Part shown: in pieces, positions 34,190 to 45,137 of the stretch
How positions within the stretch are numbered: the first letter of the stretch is position 1
Layout: each line of letters starts with the position of its first letter
Assembly: GCA_964019335.1 (NCBI GenBank)
Contig: OZ025664.1
Coordinates: forward strand, 248,001-312,000
DNA from: Diplonema japonicum
Taxonomy: Eukaryota; Euglenozoa; Diplonemea; Diplonemida; Diplonemidae
Length of the DNA stretch: 64,000 nt
Direction: 5' to 3'
Made by a program: the position numbers and the translations under genes
Notes under the pieces: generated by a model
What the model saw: the letters and a program-made list of their open reading frames with translations, nothing else
Told to the model about the DNA's origin: nothing
Database searches by the model: none

Positions 34190-35286
34190 TGATCGAGGAG
34201 GGCAACTTCCCCACAAAGTACGGGAAGGATGGTGAGGGCGAGCCGCAGGTAGTGTCGAAGGGGAGAGAGTCCAGGGTCATCGACGGGAGGCACTACATCC
34301 TGGAGCCCGCCATCAAGGGTGAGTTTGCGATCGTGAAGGCGTACCAGGCGGACACAAGGGGTAACCTGAGGTTCAAGGGCACGGCAAGGAACTTCAACCC
34401 CGCAGTCGCGACCGCAGGTAAGATCACGATCGCTGAGGTGGAGGAGATCGTGCCGGCAGGGACGTTTAAACCGGAGGACGTGCACCTGCCGGGTGTGTAC
34501 GTGCAGAGGATCGTGTGCCCTCCAAAATACGAGAAGAAAATTGAGAGGAGAACGGTCAGGAAGGAAACACAAGTGGAGTCAAACGAGGAGGTGGAACTGA
34601 AGGACCCCACGACCCTGAACGTGAGGGAGAGAATCGTGAGGAGGGCCGCACTGGAGTTCCAGGACGGGATGTACGTGAATCTTGGGATCGGGATGCCGAC
34701 TATGGCGAGCAACTACCTGCCCAAGGGGTGGGACATCGAGCTGCAGAGTGAAAACGGGCTCCTGGGCATGGGCCCGTACCCTCTTGAAGAGGAGGCCGAT
34801 GCCGATCTCATTAACGCAGGGAAGGAAACAGTGAGCTACCTGCCTAGCAGTGCCATCTTCGGCTCTGACCAGTCGTTCGCGATGATCAGAGGTGGCCACA
34901 TGCACCTCACCATCCTTGGTGGCCTTCAGGTTGCGTCCAACGGTGACCTTGCGAACTGGATTATCCCGAAGAAGATGGTAAAGGGCATGGGTGGTGCCAT
35001 GGACTTGGTCTCCTCCGGCTCGCGTGTTGTGGTGACCATGGAACACAGTGCCAAGAATGGCGGCCACAAGATCCTCGACAGCTGCACGCTGCCCCTCACC
35101 GGCAAGGGTGTCGTTGATAGGGTGATCACAGAACTTGCCGTTTTCGACTGCAACAAGGAGACCAACACCATGACTCTTGTTGAACTCGCCCCTGGTGTGA
35201 CGGAGGAGCAGGTCAAGGAGGCTACTGGTGCCACCTACTCGGTGTCTCCTGACCTCAAGACCATGTCCTTTGCGGGTTGCTTCTGA
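33627..35286 (+). CDS. Succinyl-CoA:3-ketoacid CoA transferase (SCOT), mitochondrial
   Basis: Three exons: 33627-33977, 34012-34137, 34189-35286 (1575 nt, 524 aa, the usual length). Intron 1 is 34 nt (GTATGTTG...CCCACAG) and intron 2 is 51 nt (GTATGG, A run, AG), both phase 0. SCOT transfers CoA from succinyl-CoA to acetoacetate, or from acetyl-CoA to succinate in trypanosomatid mitochondria. Both CoA-transferase halves are fused: [16 protein letters not shown], then [20 protein letters not shown] and [14 protein letters not shown] in the A half; [13 protein letters not shown] and [13 protein letters not shown], whose Glu is the catalytic residue, in the B half. The first 30 residues ([20 protein letters not shown]) look like a mitochondrial targeting peptide. 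ACCACAG lies just before the ATG. Confidence 0.96.
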
Positions 35287-35824
35287 GTACGATATTTGCA
35301 TTATTGAGATTTTCTGTCAGTTTTGTGTTTTTTTTTTTTTGTTTTTTTTTGTGTGTGTGTACATTGGTTGAATATTTGGGGAGGGACGAAAAAACGTGTT
35401 TCCCCCCTTTTTTTTTTCTCCTCGGGAAGGCTTGGGTGAAATTAGGTGAAACACAGGGGGAGGGGGGGAAATGAGTAAAAAAGAAAAAAAAAAAAAGAAA
35501 AAAATAGCTTTTTTTTTGGAGGGAAATTTCAGCTAAAAAGCTACTTTACATTCCAAGAACACAAAAACACGTGACATAAGCTTGCTTGTACCTTTTTTTT
35601 TTTTTTTTTTTCCAAAACGTTTGCAACAAAAAAAAGGGGGAGAAAGGGAAAGTTCTCTCTCTTTTTTATTTTTTTCTTCTTTTTATTTATTTATTTATTT
35701 ATTTTTTTTTATTTTTTTTTTTTTGCAATTAAAACTTATTTTTTTCATTCCGTACAAATTATAAATACAACTAATTTTATCTCAAAAAAAAAAAGGGAGC
35801 GAAAAAAAAAAAAGAAAAAAAAAA
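35287..35824. other. Homopolymer spacer
   Basis: T, A and G runs and a TTTA microsatellite near 35680-35702. No gene seen. Confidence 0.65.
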
Positions 35825-36939
35825 ATGGCGGTAGAAGATAAGCAACCATCAAGCTTGCAGACAGTAGAGACAGGAGCCATCACAGGTGCGAACAGACCGA
35901 TAGCAGAAATTGTCGAAGTGGTAGAACCCCACGAAATTGACAGAAACGCAGGAAAAAACTGGTGGCAGATACAAGCATGGAACACGAAACACAGCAAAAT
36001 AGCTTTGGAATTCCGCAAGAGCCACAGCCTGGGAAGGTTCCCTTATGAAGACAGCTATCTAGGCCCGGAGTACGAACGGTACGGGATCAAGGGTGGTGGC
36101 GTTGCAAGAGCCTTCCCCAAACCCAATCCGCTAGAACTCAGAGGGAGGTACGGTGCAATTTCGTGGGAGGGCAAAGCTCTAAACGCACTCTCAGAAGCAT
36201 ATCATCAAGGTAAAATGATAAACTTCGGGTACTTGGCCTTACTTGGTGGCATGGCATACGGAGTCCATTACCTCAGCAAGGTAACCTCCGTGGATCTCCC
36301 CGAAGATTTCAAGAAATGGGATGTCAACAACACAGGAACATCGCAAAAAACAAAATTCTACCTTCCGGACTATAAGCTCTTCGACGCGTCGGCCACAGAC
36401 CGTGAAACCTACATAAAACGTTATAACGCATCTGTATTCTCCTGCTGGGGTCACTACCCCCTTCGTAAGCTTGCTGGTCTTATCGATCCTTCTTATTACG
36501 CACGTGCCTATCATCTTCACTACCGGCGTCAGGGTGTGGTGGGTGAGTACTTCACTGATTATAGAATTCTTGAAACGACACAGAATTCCACTTTGCTGCA
36601 GTCCGAGCTGTTCAGCACCTTGGCCCATGTCCACGCAATGGTCGACGACGACGGTGTGCTCACCATGCAGCTCTCGACAGCTCTTCCCGAAGACCACTGG
36701 ACGCAGCAGTGGCATGGTACTGCGCTGGGCGATTACGTGGTGGGGCCTGCCGCGAAGGGGGTGAATGCAATTTGGTATTTTTTTTTTTTTTTTTTTTTTT
36801 TTTGTCAAACACCCACTTCAGGACCCGTGCTTGGATGACCTCGTCCTGCAATTTCTTCCTTCGACACCACTGTTCCGAGGTTTACGTTAAACCGCTTGTC
36901 ACAGCGCAAAACCTAACATTCCTGGATTCCCTGGCGTAA
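35825..36939 (+). CDS. Unknown protein with one membrane helix
   Basis: Two exons: 35825-36774 and 36822-36939 (1068 nt, 355 aa). The 47-nt intron is GTATT plus a T23 run, then CACTTCAG. Without splicing the frame would read poly-Phe. The amino third is hydrophilic with a conserved look (KNWWQIQAWNTKHSK, PYEDSYLGPEYERYG). A single hydrophobic helix follows (GYLALLGGMAYGVHYL, about residue 140). The C-terminal half is soluble and rich in Tyr and His. I recognise no family. The layout would suit a small subunit of a mitochondrial inner-membrane complex, but this is only a guess. Confidence 0.68.
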
Positions 36940-37063
36940 AGGGGGGCAAAAAAAAAAAAGAAAAAAAAAGGAACAAATTTCTTCAATCCTTTCCCCCCCC
37001 CCCCCCCCCCCCCTATCCAAGCTGGAAAAAAAAAAAAAAAAAAAAAAAGGAGAGAGGCGAGGA

Positions 37064-37909
37064 ATGGTCAGAAAAGAAAGCGGGAAAAAATCATGGGCTG
37101 CCGGTGGAGTTGCCGGGTCGGTGGGGACGGCAGTGGGGTACCCCTTGGACACTTTGAAAGTTCGTGTCCAAACAGGGATGGTAGGGGGCACAGGTGGGCT
37201 GTTAAAGGCGGTTCAACGGGTTAAGGTAGATGGTGTTGTCTCGCTGTGGAAAGGCGTCAGCGTCCCGATCGCCAGCCGGCTAGTCATAAAATCCACATTA
37301 TACAGCACCTACGGGTGGTGCAACGGACGATGGCAACGATATAAAGGAACGAACAAGCTAGAATGGTACCACTACGGCGCCAGCGGCGGGATTGGCGGAG
37401 TGGTGGGATCGATAACACAAACCCCTGTTGATTTTGTTAAAGTCCGCCTGCAAACTACCCCAGAACACCTCCCTCTTTATGGGCGTATCAAGCATGTTTT
37501 GAAAACAGCCTTTCCGGAAAATTCTTACAAGCTCCCTATCTTATACCGGGGGTACCCTCCTATGCTGTGTAGGGAGGTGGCGGGGTTCACGGTTTACTTC
37601 TCCATCTTCGAGTATCTCAAGCAAATGTATAAATTCCAAGGTTCCGCACCGTTGTTATTCGCTGCGGGGTCATTTTGTGGGTGTGTGTCGTGGTCCATTC
37701 AGTACCCGTTCGATGTTGTAAAGAGTAGAATGCAGGCCTCGAAGGACCTTAGCACCACGTCTTCACAGGTTTTTAAAAATCTACTGCAGACAGAAGGAAC
37801 GAAAGGTTTCTTCAGGGGCCTCTCTGCTGCATTGCTCCGAGCGTGTTTTGTCCACGGCGTCACCATGACCACTTACGAGCTCATCCTCGATTCGATGAAT
37901 AGTCAGTAA
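37064..37909 (+). CDS. Mitochondrial carrier family (SLC25) protein
   Basis: 281 aa with the three tandem repeats of the family. Signature Px[D/E]xx[K/R] motifs are YPLDTLKVRVQ, TPVDFVKVRLQ and YPFDVVKSRMQ, each opening an odd-numbered helix. The length is normal. Such carriers exchange metabolites across the inner mitochondrial membrane. The repeat pattern (AAGGVAGSVGTAVGYPLD at the start, IQYPFDVVKSRMQASK in repeat 3) is nearest to the carnitine/acylcarnitine and amino-acid subgroup (SLC25A20/29/45/47), but the substrate cannot be read from the sequence. No intron. Confidence 0.92.
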   Translation: MVRKESGKKSWAAGGVAGSVGTAVGYPLDTLKVRVQTGMVGGTGGLLKAVQRVKVDGVVSLWKGVSVPIASRLVIKSTLYSTYGWCNGRWQRYKGTNKLEWYHYGASGGIGGVVGSITQTPVDFVKVRLQTTPEHLPLYGRIKHVLKTAFPENSYKLPILYRGYPPMLCREVAGFTVYFSIFEYLKQMYKFQGSAPLLFAAGSFCGCVSWSIQYPFDVVKSRMQASKDLSTTSSQVFKNLLQTEGTKGFFRGLSAALLRACFVHGVTMTTYELILDSMNSQ

Positions 37910-38033
37910 CCCATGGGTTGGGGGGGGTTTTTTTTTTTTATGTTGTTTCCTTTGTGCGCGCCTTTGAGGGGGAAGGCCTTTTCTCTTCGTTTGTTCGACG
38001 CCAGGGAAAATCTTGGGGAGAAAAGAAGAAAGA

Positions 38034-38064
<31 letters not shown>

Positions 38065-38487
38065 AGTTCAGACGTATCCGAGTGGAAGGGGGGGGGAAGG
38101 GGAGAAAGAGAATGTGGTCGTTTTTGCGCCCATTTGCTGTTATATGTTCCCCCTTTCTTTTTTTTTTTTTGTTCCACTTGCAAGCAGGGGAGAACCAACT
38201 GGCAAGGAAAAAAAAAGGGGGTACAAAAAAAAAAAAGGGAAAAAGGGAGAGGAGCTTATTGGGGCCGAAATCTATTGTACATGTGTGTGTTTTTTTTTTC
38301 CCCTCCTCCTCTCTTCCGAGCTGGGCTTGAATGCTCGCAACACTTCTCCCCCCCCCCCTTCTTTTTTTATTCTCCTTCCTTTATCTTTCTTCTTCCATTC
38401 TTTCTCTTCAGTCCACCGTCTTTCATTCTCTTAGGTTTTCCCTCCAGAAAAATTTGAAAAAAAATAAAATTAAAACAAACATACACC
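37910..38487. other. Homopolymer spacer before the snoRNA array
   Basis: G, T, A and C runs; no gene seen. The array starts at 38488. Confidence 0.6.
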
Positions 38488-38569
38488 TGATGAATTCAAA
38501 CCCTTTACTTACCTACATTGCATGAAAAAACCCTTTCGTGATTTAATCATTTTTTTTTTTTTTGCCTGA
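38488..38569 (+). ncRNA. C/D box snoRNA, array copy 1
   Basis: Box C TGATGA 38488-38493, D' ATGA 38522-38525, C' GTGATTT 38538-38544, D CTGA 38566-38569. The guide before D' is CTTACCTACATTG, complementary to CAATGTAGGTAAG, a universally conserved 28S rRNA segment recalled from general knowledge. The D'+5 rule points to the U of CAAUG for 2'-O-methylation. A T run separates C' from D. Confidence 0.82.
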
Positions 38570-38595
38570 TTGCCAGCTCTACCCGGTACATTAGA

Positions 38596-38673
38596 TGATG
38601 AAGCAAACCTTACTTACCTACATTGCATGAGGCTTTCCTGTGATTCAATATTTTTTTTTTTTTTTGCGTCTGA
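38596..38673 (+). ncRNA. C/D box snoRNA, array copy 2
   Basis: C 38596-38601, D' ATGA 38627-38630, C' GTGATTC 38640-38646, D CTGA 38670-38673. Same guide as copy 1. Flanks CATTAGA and TTAAATG can form a terminal stem. T15 run between C' and D. Confidence 0.84.
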
Positions 38674-38706
38674 TTAAATGCTTGCTCTAGGGGAGGGGTA
38701 CCAAAA

Positions 38707-38783
38707 TGATGAAAAATTAACCCTTTACTTACCTACATTGCCTGAAAGAATTTTTGTGATTAAAACTTTTTTTGTATGCCTGA
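38707..38783 (+). ncRNA. C/D box snoRNA, array copy 3
   Basis: C 38707-38712, D' CTGA 38742-38745 (consensus form), C' GTGATTA from 38756, D CTGA 38780-38783. Same guide. A C22 run follows the D box. Confidence 0.82.
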
Positions 38784-38833
38784 TCCCCCCCCCCCCCCCC
38801 CCCCCCGAGCTTTTTCTGCCTGATGCCATTAAA

Positions 38834-38903
38834 TGATGAAGCAAACCTTTACTTACCTACATTGCATGAATTTCGTGATTTAATCATTTCTTTTTTTGCC
38901 TGA
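38834..38903 (+). ncRNA. C/D box snoRNA, array copy 4
   Basis: C 38834-38839, D' ATGA 38866-38869, C' GTGATTT from 38875, D CTGA 38900-38903. Same guide; the shortest copy. Confidence 0.82.
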
Positions 38904-38929
38904 TTGCCAGCTCTACCCAGTACATTACA

Positions 38930-39006
38930 TGATGAACAGCAAACCTTTACTTACCTACATTGCATGAAAATCTTTTCACGATTAAATCTTTTTGCTTAGA
39001 GGCTGA
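38930..39006 (+). ncRNA. C/D box snoRNA, array copy 5
   Basis: C 38930-38935, D' ATGA 38964-38967, C' ACGATTA 38978-38984 (degenerate), D CTGA 39003-39006. Same guide. No long T run inside. Confidence 0.8.
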
Positions 39007-39079
39007 TATGGTTCGTGTCCTTCTAATCCGAGAAGTGAGGCTTCCCCTCCCCCTTTTTTTTTTGTCTAGTGCCTTTAAA

Positions 39080-39158
39080 TGATGAAAAACAAACCCTTTA
39101 CTTACCTACATTGCCTGAAAAATCTTTTTTTTTGTGATTAAAGCTTATCTGTACCTGA
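39080..39158 (+). ncRNA. C/D box snoRNA, array copy 6
   Basis: C 39080-39085, D' CTGA 39115-39118, C' GTGATTA 39134-39140, D CTGA 39155-39158. Same guide. The small hairpin element lies just downstream. Confidence 0.83.
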
Positions 39159-39174
39159 TTTTTCTTTTTTTTCA

Positions 39175-39213
39175 GGCGTCCTGCCACATACCGCAGGTAC
39201 CCTTAAATGTCTC
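39175..39213 (+). repeat. Small hairpin element, copy 3
   Basis: GGCGTCCTGCCACATACCGC, then AGGTACCCTTAAATGTCTC and a T run, preceded by T8-CAG. It sits between snoRNA copies 6 and 7. CCTGC/GCAGG stem as in the other copies. Confidence 0.6.
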
Positions 39214-39248
39214 TTTTTTTTTTCGAGCCTCAATCTGCCTTTGTGAAA

Positions 39249-39327
39249 TGATGAAAAACAAACCCTTTACTTACCTACATTGCCTGAAAAAAAACCTTAG
39301 TGATTAAGTTTACATACATCTGCCTGA
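39249..39327 (+). ncRNA. C/D box snoRNA, array copy 7
   Basis: C 39249-39254, D' CTGA 39284-39287, C' GTGATTA 39300-39306, D CTGA 39324-39327. Same guide as the rest of the array. Confidence 0.83.
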
Positions 39328-39405
39328 TTTTTTTTAAAAAATAGATTTCCCCTAATCTTCTCGTTCTGGAAAAAAAATAAAAATAAAAAACAAACAAAAA
39401 AAAAA

Positions 39406-39481
39406 TGATGAATAGCATCCTTTACTTACCTACATTGCATGAGATCTCCTGTGATTAAGACTTTCTGCTTATCTTGGCTGA
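39406..39481 (+). ncRNA. C/D box snoRNA, array copy 8
   Basis: C 39406-39411, D' ATGA 39439-39442, C' GTGATTA 39451-39457, D CTGA 39478-39481. Same guide. Last copy; the next protein gene starts 58 bases on. Confidence 0.82.
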
Positions 39482-39539
39482 GTAATACTTTTTCCAGAAT
39501 AGTGTTATAAAAATAACGCAAATAAACCAGTAGGGGGGG

Positions 39540-40271
39540 ATGCATTGTGTTAATCATGATTTCAGCGAAGACCGGTTTTATGTAGGCACAGGGGGGCTGA
39601 AACCGCTCCCCTTGGACAAGAACACGGTGCGGCTGAGGGGGAAACAGCAACAGCAGGTTGTAAATAGATTGTTTTATGCGAAGAAGCAACAAAAACTGGA
39701 GGCAACAGAGTCAAAACGAGAGGCAGCGGAACCAAAGAAGGCCCCCCTCCACCGGTCTGAGAGAGAGATGGCACTCTTATGCGAAAGGCTGTCGCAACAG
39801 ATTCCCGTTGCACACAACACCACACCAGCTAGGACTAAGGTGCCATGGGTCGTACCACTACCCCATGATAAGAAGCCCTTATATGCGTACGCAGCCTCAG
39901 AGGATCCTCACCTGAAGACGTACTGGCTGCGGAAGACTGTCATTCTTGAAGGGTTGAAGAGCCCAAATCGGCGTCCTGTTATGTCTTGTTTGAAACTGCC
40001 GGACGCTGAGACCTGTCTACCGTTGATACGGAGGGCCCCGGAGACAATCGATGACGTTTCAGCTGCAGACCCCGATCTCCCTGAGAATTTAGAGGTCCAC
40101 ACCGTGGCGCCGAAGGAAGACCTGCAGCTACAATTGCAGCAGGCTGCCTCGTTGCCTTCGTCTTCCTCGCCCTCGCCTTCTTCTTCTTCTCGCTCCTCTT
40201 CATCGTCGCCGCCGGCCGCACCACGGTCAGCTTCTTCTTCTTCTTCATCGTCTTATGGCGATAGTGATTGA
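39540..40271 (+). CDS. Unknown basic protein with Ser-rich tail
   Basis: 243 aa, single exon. The amino half is basic and Gln/Lys rich with a short helical segment (VVNRLFYAKKQQKLEATESK). The middle contains PWVVPLPHDKKPLYAYA and LKTYWLRKTVILEGLKSPNR, which look conserved but match no family I know. The last 40 residues are a Ser/Pro-rich low-complexity tail ending YGDSD. No membrane segment or signal peptide. It directly follows the snoRNA array; a link between them is not supported by the sequence. Confidence 0.6.
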   Translation: MHCVNHDFSEDRFYVGTGGLKPLPLDKNTVRLRGKQQQQVVNRLFYAKKQQKLEATESKREAAEPKKAPLHRSEREMALLCERLSQQIPVAHNTTPARTKVPWVVPLPHDKKPLYAYAASEDPHLKTYWLRKTVILEGLKSPNRRPVMSCLKLPDAETCLPLIRRAPETIDDVSAADPDLPENLEVHTVAPKEDLQLQLQQAASLPSSSSPSPSSSSRSSSSSPPAAPRSASSSSSSSYGDSD

Positions 40272-40428
40272 TTCTTTTACAAGAACACTCTTCTTATTTT
40301 CTTCTTTTTCTTCTTTTTCTTCTTTCTCTACGTTACCTCCCCCCTTTTTTTTCACTCAAAAGAAAGTAGGTACACACGCGGGAAGAGGAAAGGAAAAAAA
40401 AAAAAAAAATTAAAAAAACGTCCATGAC

Positions 40429-43400
40429 ATGATAGAACCAGGAGCGCTTTGCTACTTCACACACAAAGAGGAACACTCTTGGGTGTTGGGGAAGGTTAAG
40501 TCATGGGACGGGAAGAAAGGCGCGTGTGTGAGCGAGGACCCGAAGCTCCCGAACTTGTCCGCAATGAAGCTAGGGGAAGATGACATCTACCCGGTATCGA
40601 AGGACGTTCTGGGTGAAGACGTCAACGACCTGCTGTCCCTCACTATCCTGCACGACGCCACCCTCCTGAACTGCCTCAAGCTCAGGTATTACAAAGACGT
40701 CATCTACACCAACATCGGGGCCATCGTCGTTGCACTAAATCCGTTCAATTTCAAAATACCACGGTACATGGACGACCAGATGCCGAAGTATCTAGCAGAA
40801 GGCGACCGTATAGAACATAATGTTCCACACAGTTGGGCAGTCGCCCACAATACATATCACGAGTTGATCAACGATGGGCAGAATCAGTGCATTTTGGTAA
40901 GCGGGGAATCTGGTGCGGGGAAGACAGAAGCATCGAAAATTGTCATGAAATATTTAGGAGCCATCTCGTGCAAGAGGGGTGAGGGTGATCAGAAAACAGC
41001 GGCGCAGGAAGTTGGATCCAAGATCAACATGGCCTCCCCGATCCTGGAATCCTTCGGAAACGCGCGAACGGTTCGAAACGACAACAGCAGCCGTTTTGGG
41101 AAGTTCATGAAGGTTCAGTTCTCCCCCGAGGGTTTCCTGGTGGGGGCGTTCGTCATAAAGTACCTGTTGGAGAAGTCGAGGATCATCACCGCAGCAAAAG
41201 GAGAGCGGGTGTACCACTCGTTCTATCTAATCTGCCGAGCCGAAGCAGCCACGCGTTCAAAATACGAAATCGGTGAGGACAACACGTACAAGTCCGTTTC
41301 GTCGGGGAAACAATTCGACAACAAGGAATTCAACACAACGGATGAGTTCAATGAGGTTATCTGTGCTATGAAAGAGGTTGGCATCGAAGAGGGGGATGTG
41401 GACGGGGTCTGGCGTGCGGTAGCAGGGGTACTGCAAATTGAAAACACAAACTTTTTAGAAGACGGCGAAGGATCAAAACTAGACCCGAAAACAGAATCTT
41501 TCGTGGACAAATGCGTCCTATGCTGGTGCGTTGATAAAAACGATTTCGTGAAGGAATTCTGCACAACTACACTGACAGTGGCTGGTACGAAAGTTGTCAA
41601 AAATCTCAGGCCTGTTCAAGCATTTGACGCTCGTGATGCTCTTGTGAAAACGCTTTACGATGAAGTTTTCGGGTGGTTGGTCGAAAAGATCAATGACACC
41701 CTCAATGTAGAGACAAGCGCACAGTGGATCGGCCTTCTCGATATCTTCGGCTTTGAAGACTTCGAAACCGGTAACTATTTCGAACAGCTCTGCATCAACC
41801 TCGCCAACGAGACCATTCAAGGCCACTACAACCAGTTCATCTTCCAAAAGGACATGGACGAATGCCGGGCAGAAGGCATTGACGTTGCATGCATTGAGTT
41901 CCCAGACAACACCCCGTGCCTGCACATGATCGCGGGGAAGGGCGGTGTCCTCGCTCTTCTCGACGAAGAGTGTTCGTTGGGAAAAGGTTCCGACCACGGC
42001 TTCCTCGACAACGTGTGCAGGACGTTCAAACCAAACAAGAAATTCTTCGATAAAAAAACTTTGGCGAAAGACTGTTTCATCATCCACCACTACGCTGGCT
42101 CCGTGTCGTACGACGTCACTGGTGCTTTAGACAAAAACCGTGACACTTTGAAGGATTCGTACAAGTTGTTGATGCGTGCCTCCAGCAACGACTTCATCAA
42201 GGAGCGCATCCAGGCGCCCATCGAAAAATCCGGGAAGAGAGTGAGCGTCGGAGGCTTCTTCAAAAGCCAGCTCAAAGACCTCATGGACCTGATCAACTCC
42301 ACGAACCCGCATTGGATCCGATGCGTGAAACCACACCCTGCTAAAAAACCCCTTCACTTCCACGGTGTGTCGACCATGGGCCAGCTCGGCTCCTCCGGCG
42401 TGCTTGGCACCGTGAAAATCCGTAAAGCAGGCTACCCAGTACGGCTCGTCTTCGATATGTTCTGGCCGCGGTACAGAGTCATTGCACTCGAAGCAGGCAA
42501 AGGCCAGGGGCTGACACTATCTGATGCTCTGGAAGGGTCGAAGTCCGTTGTATTTGATGTACTTGGATGGGAGCAGGACATGGTGCAGATGGGCGTGACA
42601 CGGGTTTTCTTGAAAGCCCACGCATACATAGAATTGGAGAAAGCAAAAAAAAAAGCATTGACGGCAAGCTGCTTGAAGCTGCAAGCTGTGGGACGGTGGA
42701 AGAACGTGTTACCCGTCGTTCGAAAAAAACGCTGGGAGGCAGCCAGCAGGCATATCCAGAAAGAGTTCCGCGAGTTCATGGTCCGCTGTGCTGAGGTGCG
42801 AAAGGAAAGAGAGAGGATCCGAAAGGAGCTTCAAGCGAAACACGATGCCGAGCGTACTACTCTCATCGAGGAAGGCCTCAGCGGGATGGAACCCATTTAT
42901 CTGGAGTTCGAAGCTCCCTTCGCAAATTGGAAGCTGCAACTTGAAAGAGAAGCCGTTGAAATTGAAAAAATGCTGGAATATTTTGGTGAGTCCCGGCAAA
43001 ATATGCGTGATGATGAGGCAAAAGGCCGTGCGGCCATAGATACGGAGTCGGAGAAAGGCTACGAGGTACTTCAGCAAAAGCTCCTTGAAATGCTCCTCGA
43101 CTGCATCAGCCTCAGCGAGAACGACGCTCGGAACGAGGTGAAACGGGTCGAAAAAGAAGAACGGGAAAAGTTAAAACTCGTTCTAGCAGAAGGCTTCGCG
43201 ATGGTCAACGTTCTGCAATACATTGACTTTGAAGAGGTAGCACGTGGCATGGTTGAGGACCTTGAAAAATGCTCCCGCACAGAGCTCATGAAGCGATGGG
43301 AGCTAATGGAAGTCGAACGGTACGAATGGGACAGCATGATGGAGATATTGATCCCGAAAACGCTTGTCATCAGAAAGGGCATTGCGAAATACCAGAAGAG

Positions 43401-44056
43401 AGTAGCAAAACGAGAGGAAATTGTAAGAGAACGCCAAATGCTAGAAGGATCTGCTGCAGGTGGCGGCATGGGGTCATCCACGTCTGGTGGAATGCCTACC
43501 CGAACATACGTGCAATGCAACGCAGACGGGAGGCCCGTCATTGTGTCAATCGATAACAAAATCAGCGGTGGGAAGCCGGCGTGGGTTGGCTCCTCCGGCA
43601 TCGCTTCTCTAGATCAAATGCCCCGTTCCACCCAACGCACCAAGGAGGAACTCAGCAAAATGAGGGCCTCCGATTCAGCGTCGCCGCCCAGCTCCCCTCT
43701 GTCCAAGCAGCAGCTCTATTCGTCGCCCCAACGCCATTCTTCTGTATCTCGTGATTCCATAGGCTCGCCTTCTCCAAGACGGTCCATAGAAGAGGTCTAC
43801 GGCAGAGAAGGAAACATCAGCACCAACACAAAACTAAACGCATGGGACGACCCTCCTAAACTGAGCAGGGTTTGCCCCGCTATGGGAATTAACCATAAGG
43901 TAGTGGTTTTTTTTTTGGGGGGGGGCAAAAAAAAAACTAGATTGCGGGGGCATCCGCTGCCGCGCTTGAAAAGATGGGAGAACACAATCCGATGTTTAAA
44001 CCTGTTTTCATTGCTTCAAGAGAGGAATGCGCTGCACAGGTTTGACAGGGGCGGAT

Positions 44057-44087
<31 letters not shown>

Positions 44088-44756
44088 ACAAACCTTGCAG
44101 CTACGGTGGCTAGAAGATCAAGGAGCGCACCCCACCGGGAGATTTATAGACCCGGGCAGCATCAAGACAGTGAAGTCCCTGAAATCTGCAGAGATCACAC
44201 TTCGTAAAACAAAGCAAGAATACTGTGACAGAATGAGAAGAGAATTGAAGCGGCTGGACACACTGTGCCAGCAGTGCAAAGTACCCGAGAAGCACCCCGT
44301 GACACAACAGATGTGCAAGATGAAGTCCGTGCACAGGTCGTTGATATGTGACTACCCTCCGACAACAGATGTGTTTCAAGTTGTGGAAGAGGTTCACCGC
44401 TTGAGCACCGCCATTTTGGAGCACAAGGAAGATGTTTTAAGAGTGCTTAAGTCAGCTTACAGGCAGAAATTGTTGGATTCTCATCTGTATGGGGAAAAAA
44501 GAAAAAAAAAAAAAAAAAAAATACCACGCAGAAAAATCGATTCCAAGCAGCCCTATCACAAGCTCAAGTCCATTCTCGATGAAGCTTCAAGCATTACGAA
44601 GTACGATTGCTTCGTTCGCTGTACTTCTTGCGCCTCGTTCTTCAGGGAAAAGGTTGGGAGGTGTGTAAGAAAAGATTTCTTTTTTTGGAAAAAAAAAAAT
44701 AATAAATACCTAGGTGTTGGAACTGCGGTGGGTGTGCAGAGGTTGAAATTTTCTAA
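40429..44756 (+). CDS. Unconventional myosin heavy chain with C-terminal zinc-finger motif
   Basis: Five exons: 40429-43899, 43941-44039, 44101-44486, 44532-44660, 44714-44756 (4128 nt, 1375 aa). The introns (41, 61, 45, 53 nt) contain A, T or G runs. The unspliced frame stays open through the first three, so it looks like one longer exon. The motor domain (about 60-730) has the P-loop GESGAGKTEASK, switch I NDNSSRFGK, switch II DIFGFEDF and the actin-binding SQLKDLMDLINSTNPHWIRC. A helical, charged tail follows with a Ser/Pro-rich linker (about 1090-1130). The proposed last splice (AG|GTGTGTAAG to ATACCTAG|G) gives a C terminus with CTSC and CWNC ten residues apart, a zinc-finger-like pair. 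The class cannot be fixed by eye. It should be an actin-based ATPase motor. Confidence 0.93.
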
Positions 44757-45137
44757 AGAATGATACAAGAAAAAATATAAACCAAAAAAAAAAAACAAAA
44801 AAACTGCCTTCATTATTAAGTTAAGAAGAGAGTGTTCGTTCATATATATATCCATATCTCTTCTCCCCCCCCCCCCCCATTATTCTGTGTGCATAAAAAC
44901 TGGCAGTGTCAGCCATTTTTTGCTGCAAACCCCCCCCCCCCCTCATTTCCCTTTCGCCCTTTCGGAAGAACACAACTGTACCCTCATCGAATACCCCTCT
45001 CCCCTGTACCTTCTTTTATCCCCCCCCCTTCATGTCCCTTTTTACTACGTCCTTTTTTTGTTTATCGGTTTTTCTTTTTTGTTCCCCATTACTCTTTCCA
45101 TTTTTTTTTTGTATCTATATATATATATATATTTTAA
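44757..45137. other. Spacer up to the piggyBac target site
   Basis: C and A runs, an AT tract at 45116-45131, then TTAA at 45134-45137. Nothing coding. Confidence 0.65.

Noticed and set aside
38488-39481. Evenly spaced identical 13-25 base repeats resembling a CRISPR array
   Set aside because: The spacers are not unique: each unit has conserved C, D', C' and D boxes and the repeat is an rRNA-complementary guide. The setting is eukaryotic.
43900-44763. Continuous 1444-residue myosin reading
   Set aside because: Inserts contain Gly, Lys and Phe runs encoded by homopolymers with splice signals at both ends; the spliced model removes them.
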